A program made the translations under genes and the position numbers. From positions 3,912-57,619 of the forward strand of contig DIHE01000116.1 in NCBI GenBank assembly GCA_002420005.1: DNA of 53,708 nucleotides. The letters run 5' to 3'. The notes beneath the pieces are model-generated. The model worked only from the letters and a program-made list of their open reading frames with translations. It did no database searches and had not been told where the DNA came from. The stretch's first letter is position 1; each line of letters starts with the position of its first letter. Positions 49,936-53,708 of the stretch are shown here, one piece after another. The stretch comes from Holophagales bacterium UBA5704. GTDB taxonomy: Bacteria > Acidobacteriota > Thermoanaerobaculia > Multivoradales > UBA5704.

Positions 49936-51841
49936 CGCTCTTCTCCACGGCGGCGAACAGGGAACGGACGGCCTCGAAGTCCTGGGTTCTGGCGATCCTC
50001 CGCGCATGCAGCTCGAAACGCCGCCGGACCACGAGGGTCCGCTCGGCGGTCTTCTCCTCCACCTCGAGGACGAACGCTCCCTGCTCCCTTTCCTGTTTGA
50101 TCAGGGTGGGCGCCGTGTCCACCCTCCAACCCTCCGGCCATTGCAGGCGTAGCTCCACCTCGTCGCGGTCGGGGTAGTCGAAGACGACCGGGGAACGCCG
50201 CAGCTCGGCGGCTTGGACGAACGGCTGGGAGACGGGTCCGAGGGGCCGGCTCGGCACCAGGCTGGTCTCGTCGCCGAGCACGTCCTCCTCGCGCTGCGCG
50301 AGCTTCCAGGTGAGCTGCACCCGCCGCTCGTCCGGCCGCTCGTCGAACTTCACGTCGCTGACCACGAATCCCTTGTACCGGTCGTCGAGCCACTCCTTCC
50401 AGGCTTCGAGCGTCTTGGCGTCGTCGTCCTGCCAGTCGATGCGTTCCCAGGCGTGATGGCCGGTGAGCACGAGCTCGCCGGTTCCCACAAGAGAGCCCTC
50501 TGCGTCGAGCGTCAGGTCGACCACCGCACGCCGGGCGTTCTGATCGAACGGCGTCTCGGGCAGCACGACGGTCTCCGGCTTCTTCTTGTCGACGAGCACG
50601 GCCGGCGTCCCCTCGTAGTCATATTGGAGCTGGCCGAAGGCGAGCGAGCGGTCGGACGGGTCGAGGAAGACGCGGCGGCCGTCGATCTCCGCGGCCACGA
50701 GGACGCGGTCGAACCAAGCCGGGTTGGCGAGCTGAGGATCGATCTGGCCTTGGCTGCGGCCCGCCGCCCAGACCAGCCGGGAGGAGACGCCGACCGCATC
50801 GAGCATCGTCTGCAGCAGAAGCGCCTTGTCCGGGGTGGTTCCCCGCCGATCCGCCAGCGTCTTGCCGACGCTCGAGCCTTCGCCGCCCCAGATGCCCTCC
50901 CCGTCCTCGGTCTCGATGGTGTCGCGTACGAACCGGAAAACCGCCTCCGCCTTTTGCTGCGCACCGCCCGTTGCGGCGAGGCCGCGCGCCTGTTTGGCCG
51001 CATCGCCCTCCTTGCGCCGCGCCTTCTGATACAGCTCGTCGAACAACCGGCAGACACTCTCCCAGCTCGCCATCAGCTCCGTGTGCTCGTACGCCGTCTG
51101 ATAGACGGTGGGGAGCAGCATCATCTGCGTGGCGAGGTCGACGAACGGCACCCCATAGGGCTCGTCGGGGACCGACGGCAGATTGTCCGCCCAGACCCGC
51201 ACCTCGGTCCCGAGCGTCGTCTGGCGCGACTCGGTGTGCAGGCCGACCTTGTAGGGGTCGCTGCTCCAGGCCTTCGCCCGCACCTCGGCCGGAATCTTGA
51301 AAGTCACCTCGGAGTGGAGGACCGGCAGCTCGTCGGAGAAATACCACGGCTCCAGAAAGTACATGGAGTCGAAGCGCAGCTCGTACCGGTAGTCGAGGAT
51401 CGCCCCCACGGTGACGCCGGGGAAGGCGACCGAGGTGACCGACCGCTTCTGGCGGGTAGACACCTTGCGCTCGAACTTGGCGTCATCCGGCAAGGGGAGC
51501 ACCCGGCCGTCGGGCAGGACCGTCCGCCCCTGAAACCCCTGCAGGCGGACGAAGTCGCTGTGCGCGATGGAGACCTCGCCCAGGTTCTTCCCCTCCTCGG
51601 TGAGGATCTTGGTGCGCACCTCGACCAGGAAGCTGGAGGAGATCTGGCCTTGTGTGCCGTACCCCATCATCAGGAACTCGGACTTCTTGAACAGCACGAC
51701 CGCCGGCGCATTCGGCTCGCCGGGCACCGCGGTGAGCGCACGCTCGGCGTCGGTGACCGGCGGAAATTCAACGGCCCGCACGGCGCCCCCGAGGCCAAGG
51801 GTCAGGAGAGAGGCGAGAAGAAGCGGAGCGGCGCGGTGCAT
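49904..51841 (-). CDS. DUF3857/transglutaminase-like protein with lost catalytic residues
   Basis: 645 residues, GGAGG eight bases before the ATG. Signal peptide (~1-22), DUF3857 domain (SEFLMMGYGTQGQISSSFLV, VGAILDYRYELRF), then a transglutaminase-like fold in which the expected G-D-C-K-D-K reads GTTPDK (Thr336 in the Cys place) and the expected N-H reads FD (Asp378); only the third-position Asp (FLDPSDR, Asp394) remains. It is therefore probably not a cysteine enzyme. The reading frame is intact, so it is more likely a binding or scaffolding paralogue than a pseudogene. First gene of the minus-strand run down to the M28 peptidase. Confidence 0.87.
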   Translation of the reverse strand: MHRAAPLLLASLLTLGLGGAVRAVEFPPVTDAERALTAVPGEPNAPAVVLFKKSEFLMMGYGTQGQISSSFLVEVRTKILTEEGKNLGEVSIAHSDFVRLQGFQGRTVLPDGRVLPLPDDAKFERKVSTRQKRSVTSVAFPGVTVGAILDYRYELRFDSMYFLEPWYFSDELPVLHSEVTFKIPAEVRAKAWSSDPYKVGLHTESRQTTLGTEVRVWADNLPSVPDEPYGVPFVDLATQMMLLPTVYQTAYEHTELMASWESVCRLFDELYQKARRKEGDAAKQARGLAATGGAQQKAEAVFRFVRDTIETEDGEGIWGGEGSSVGKTLADRRGTTPDKALLLQTMLDAVGVSSRLVWAAGRSQGQIDPQLANPAWFDRVLVAAEIDGRRVFLDPSDRSLAFGQLQYDYEGTPAVLVDKKKPETVVLPETPFDQNARRAVVDLTLDAEGSLVGTGELVLTGHHAWERIDWQDDDAKTLEAWKEWLDDRYKGFVVSDVKFDERPDERRVQLTWKLAQREEDVLGDETSLVPSRPLGPVSQPFVQAAELRRSPVVFDYPDRDEVELRLQWPEGWRVDTAPTLIKQEREQGAFVLEVEEKTAERTLVVRRRFELHARRIARTQDFEAVRSLFAAVEKSDAQTLALVRR

Positions 51842-51914
51842 GGCGGAGACCTCCAGGAGAAGTTTCTCATCTGAAGATGGCCGGCTGCAAAAAACGTTTC
51901 AGCGGGAGCCGCCG

Positions 51915-52187
51915 AGGGCCGGGGCGGGACAAACGGAGCCACCCACGCCGAGATCGCAGCCCCCCGCGCCGGGGCGGGAGCCCTCGACGCCGCGGCGCAA
52001 GCCGTCCCACACCGCCGGCGGCCACCCACGCCGGGATGGCGGCCACCTGCGCCGGGCTCGCGATCAGCTGCGCCGCGGCAAGGGCTCGTCGCGCCCCGGC
52101 ACGCAGAGTCCCTGCCGCGGCGCGGCCCTCGGAAGACCGGCAAGCCTCTCTCACGCCGCGGCGCAGGTGGCTGCGTTTGCCGGCCCG
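51915..52187. repeat. Array of 13 degenerate 21-bp tandem repeats
   Basis: Strict 21-base phasing without indels from 51915 to 52187; units at 52020 and 52041 differ at few positions. Consensus near GRGCCNCCCACGCCGCGGCGC, different from the array at 8487-8950 though of the same period. Fills the 5' region of the DUF3857 gene on one side and abuts the inverted repeat at 52178. Non-coding as far as can be seen. Confidence 0.8.
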
Positions 52188-52281
52188 AAGGGCCGGGAGA
52201 TCGGAGCCCAGGGATGAGGCCGCAGGCCGATTCCCTGGGTCCACGGGCACCACGCCCCCCGCGGCCTGAAGGGCCGCGAGA
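52178..52281. repeat. REP-like inverted repeat, left arm
   Basis: Positions 52190-52252 (63 bases) are exactly complementary to 52569-52631, and 52261-52281 to 52538-52558. Each arm contains small palindromes (GGCCCGAAGGGCC; GCGGCCTGAAGGGCCGC). It borders the stop codon of a RAYT-like remnant. Confidence 0.85.
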
Positions 52282-52284
52282 CCC

Positions 52285-52512
52285 TCAATCCCACACGTAG
52301 CGTTCGTCAAATTCCATCTCGTAGGCCTTGAGGAACGCACGCAGCTCCTCTTGGAACGACTTGACCCGGTGATGCTCACGTTGATTGCGGATGAGGCTCG
52401 AACCTCTTCGACCTGCGATTGGCTCACCGAGAAGGCCCCGAAACCCGCCTGCCAGAAAAAGCTCGCGAACAGGGGGCTCCGGTGACGCAGCCAGCGGCGG
52501 CGACTCCAACAC
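52285..52512 (-). pseudogene. C-terminal remnant of a RAYT/IS200-like transposase
   Basis: In one minus frame the segment reads FASFFWQAGFGAFSVSQSQV (about 52404-52470), and from about 52396 in another frame SLIRNQREHHRVKSFQEELR then EMEFDERYVWD and stop. Together these are the conserved end of REP-associated tyrosine transposases (Y1_Tnp family), split by a frameshift near 52396-52402. The catalytic HUH and Tyr portions are missing. Flanked on both sides by the arms of an inverted repeat, as expected for a RAYT inside its REP sequences. Confidence 0.8.
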
Positions 52513-52537
52513 CGGCCTGCCGCTCTGTCAAGTGCGC

Positions 52538-52643
52538 TCTCGCGGCCCTTCAGGCCGCAGGATATGGATGGTGCCCGTGGACCCAGGGAATCGGCCTGCG
52601 GCCTCATCCCTGGGCTCCGATCTCCCGGCCCTTTGGGCCGGCC
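52538..52643. repeat. REP-like inverted repeat, right arm
   Basis: Reverse complement of the left arm at 52178-52281, with 63 and 21 identical bases in two blocks; only the ~10 bases between the blocks and one base in the outer palindrome differ. The identity suggests recent duplication or gene-conversion-like movement. Confidence 0.85.
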
Positions 52644-52683
52644 GTTGCGCGTGCTTTCGCGGGTCTACAGGCCAAACCCCCGC

Positions 52684-53708
52684 TCAAGCCGCGGTCAGCT
52701 TCTTGTACCGGATGCGGTGCGGCTGGTCCGCGTCGGCGCCGAGGCGGCGCTTCTTGTCGGCTTCGTAGGCTTCGTAGTTGCCCTCGAACCAGACCACCTG
52801 CGACTCTCCTTCGAAGGCGAGGATGTGGGTGGCGAGACGGTCCAGGAACCAGCGGTCGTGGCTGATGATCACCGCGCAGCCGGCGAACTGGAGGAGCGCT
52901 TCTTCCAGCGCGCGCAGGGTGTCGACGTCGAGGTCGTTGGTCGGCTCGTCGAGCAGCAGGAGATTGCCTCCCGCCTTGAGCGTGCGCGCCAGGTGCACCC
53001 GGTTGCGCTCGCCGCCGGAGAGGTCCTTGACCCGCTTCTGCTGGTCCGCTCCCTTGAAGTTGAACGCCGCCGCGTAGGCGCGCGCCGGCACTTCGCGGTT
53101 GCCGAGGACGACCACGTCGCGGCCGTCGGAGATCGTCTCCCAGACCGCCGTCTCACCGTCCAGCGCGTCGCGGCTCTGGTCGACGTAGGCGATCTGCACC
53201 GTCTCGCCGATGCGCAGCTTGCCGGCGTCCGGCTTCTCCTGGCCGGTGATCATGCGGAACAGCGTCGTCTTGCCGGCGCCGTTCGGGCCGATCACGCCGA
53301 CGATGCCGCCGGGCGGCAGGGCGAAGGAGAGCTTGTCGATCAGCAGGTTGTCGCCGAAGCCCTTGACCAGACCCTCGGCCTCCACCACCACGTCGCCCAG
53401 CCGGGGACCGGCGGGGATGTGGATCTCGTTCGGATCGGCGCGCTTCTCGTACTCCCGGTCCTCGGCGAGCAGCTTCTCGTACTCGTTCAACCGCGCCTTG
53501 CCCTTGGCCTGGCGGGCGCGCGGGCTCATGCGGATCCACTCCAGCTCGTGCTGCAAGGTGCGGCTGCGCGCCGACTCCTGCTTCTCTTCCTGGACCAGGC
53601 GCTCCTGCTTCTGCTCCAGCCACGAGGAGTAGTTCCCCTTCCACGGGATGCCCTGGCCGCGGTCGAGCTCCAGGATCCACTCGGCCACGTTGTCGAGGAA
53701 GTAGCGGT
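52684..53708 (-). CDS. ettA: EttA, ABC-F translational throttle ATPase (partial, 5' end outside window)
   Basis: About 341 residues visible; the frame stays open to the window edge and the N-terminal ATPase half is missing. Visible parts: the P-site tRNA interaction/linker helices (WLEQKQERLVQEEKQESARS), then the second ATPase with Walker A GPNGAGKTTLFRMITGQE, signature LSGGERNRVHLARTL, Walker B LLLLDEPTNDLD, the switch His in VIISHDRWFLDRLATHIL, and the family-specific end LGADADQPHRIRYKKLT. The match to E. coli EttA runs throughout. EttA binds the ribosomal E site and gates the first elongation step by ATP/ADP ratio. Confidence 0.95.
   Translation of the reverse strand, partial: RYFLDNVAEWILELDRGQGIPWKGNYSSWLEQKQERLVQEEKQESARSRTLQHELEWIRMSPRARQAKGKARLNEYEKLLAEDREYEKRADPNEIHIPAGPRLGDVVVEAEGLVKGFGDNLLIDKLSFALPPGGIVGVIGPNGAGKTTLFRMITGQEKPDAGKLRIGETVQIAYVDQSRDALDGETAVWETISDGRDVVVLGNREVPARAYAAAFNFKGADQQKRVKDLSGGERNRVHLARTLKAGGNLLLLDEPTNDLDVDTLRALEEALLQFAGCAVIISHDRWFLDRLATHILAFEGESQVVWFEGNYEAYEADKKRRLGADADQPHRIRYKKLTAA

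Noticed and set aside
42616..50100. Long plus-strand open frames opposite the M28, TonB receptor and DUF3857 genes
   Set aside because: Same GC-driven antisense effect; the minus strand has signal peptides, catalytic residues and promoters.

Overview
The window reads as chromosomal DNA from a very GC-rich, didermic (Gram-negative type) bacterium, most likely an Acidobacteriota member, possibly of the Thermoanaerobaculia. The hints are an 'Acidobacterial duplicated orphan permease' (ADOP) type transporter, Oar-like TonB receptors with carboxypeptidase-regulatory N-termini, DUF3857 transglutaminase pairs, and an outer-membrane/lipid A gene set (LpxC, PagL, Omp85, TamB, O-antigen ligase). The taxon is an inference; no rRNA, tRNA, origin or CRISPR array was seen.

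Layout. (1) 86-1787: an HTH-TPR regulator, tail to tail with a small unknown protein. (2) 2247-8225: a candidate ribosomally made, post-translationally modified peptide (RiPP) operon: radical SAM/SPASM maturase, a 71-residue precursor with four Cys-x-x-Phe repeats, a strong hairpin, a zinc protease with a possible peptide-recognition N-domain, an ADOP permease without an ATPase, and a two-helix coiled-coil membrane protein. The order is reminiscent of the Bacillus yyd epipeptide operon, but the precursor is unlike YydF. (3) 8368-8950: non-coding repeats, including about 22 degenerate 21-bp tandem units. (4) 8974-19144, minus strand: an envelope/housekeeping operon (Trm112-like, O-antigen ligase, TlyA, NadK, TamB, Omp85), with a 145-bp repeat element wedged before the Omp85 gene. 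(5) 19173-23854: lipid A/glycosylation genes (PagL-like deacylase, two ArnT-like transferases, a GT2 lipid-phosphate transferase). (6) 23874-32554: DUF2318, metallo-hydrolase, DinB-like protein, toxin-antitoxin remnants, SNF2 helicase, beta-propeller secreted protein, EVE-domain protein and a CPXCG zinc-ribbon protein. (7) 32620-42558: Oar-like receptor, DUF72, a second orphan RiPP precursor (lanthipeptide-type leader), CrcB fluoride channel, a response-regulator/LpxC fusion, a branching glycosyltransferase and a two-gene unit of unknown membrane proteins. (8) 42661-51841, minus: M28 carboxypeptidase, TonB receptor, secreted Ig-like protein and two DUF3857 proteins, one lacking its catalytic residues. 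(9) 51915-52643: a second 21-bp tandem array and a RAYT transposase remnant inside a 63-bp perfect inverted repeat. (10) 52684-53708: EttA, cut by the window edge.

Two themes connect the genes. The first is envelope construction: LpxC under an attached receiver domain, PagL and ArnT-like lipid A decoration, O-antigen ligation, and TamB/Omp85 assembly. The second is peptide natural products: one full modification/export operon and one orphan precursor. Many genes here start directly 6-7 bases after a TANNNT box with no Shine-Dalgarno sequence, which suggests that leaderless mRNAs are common in this organism.
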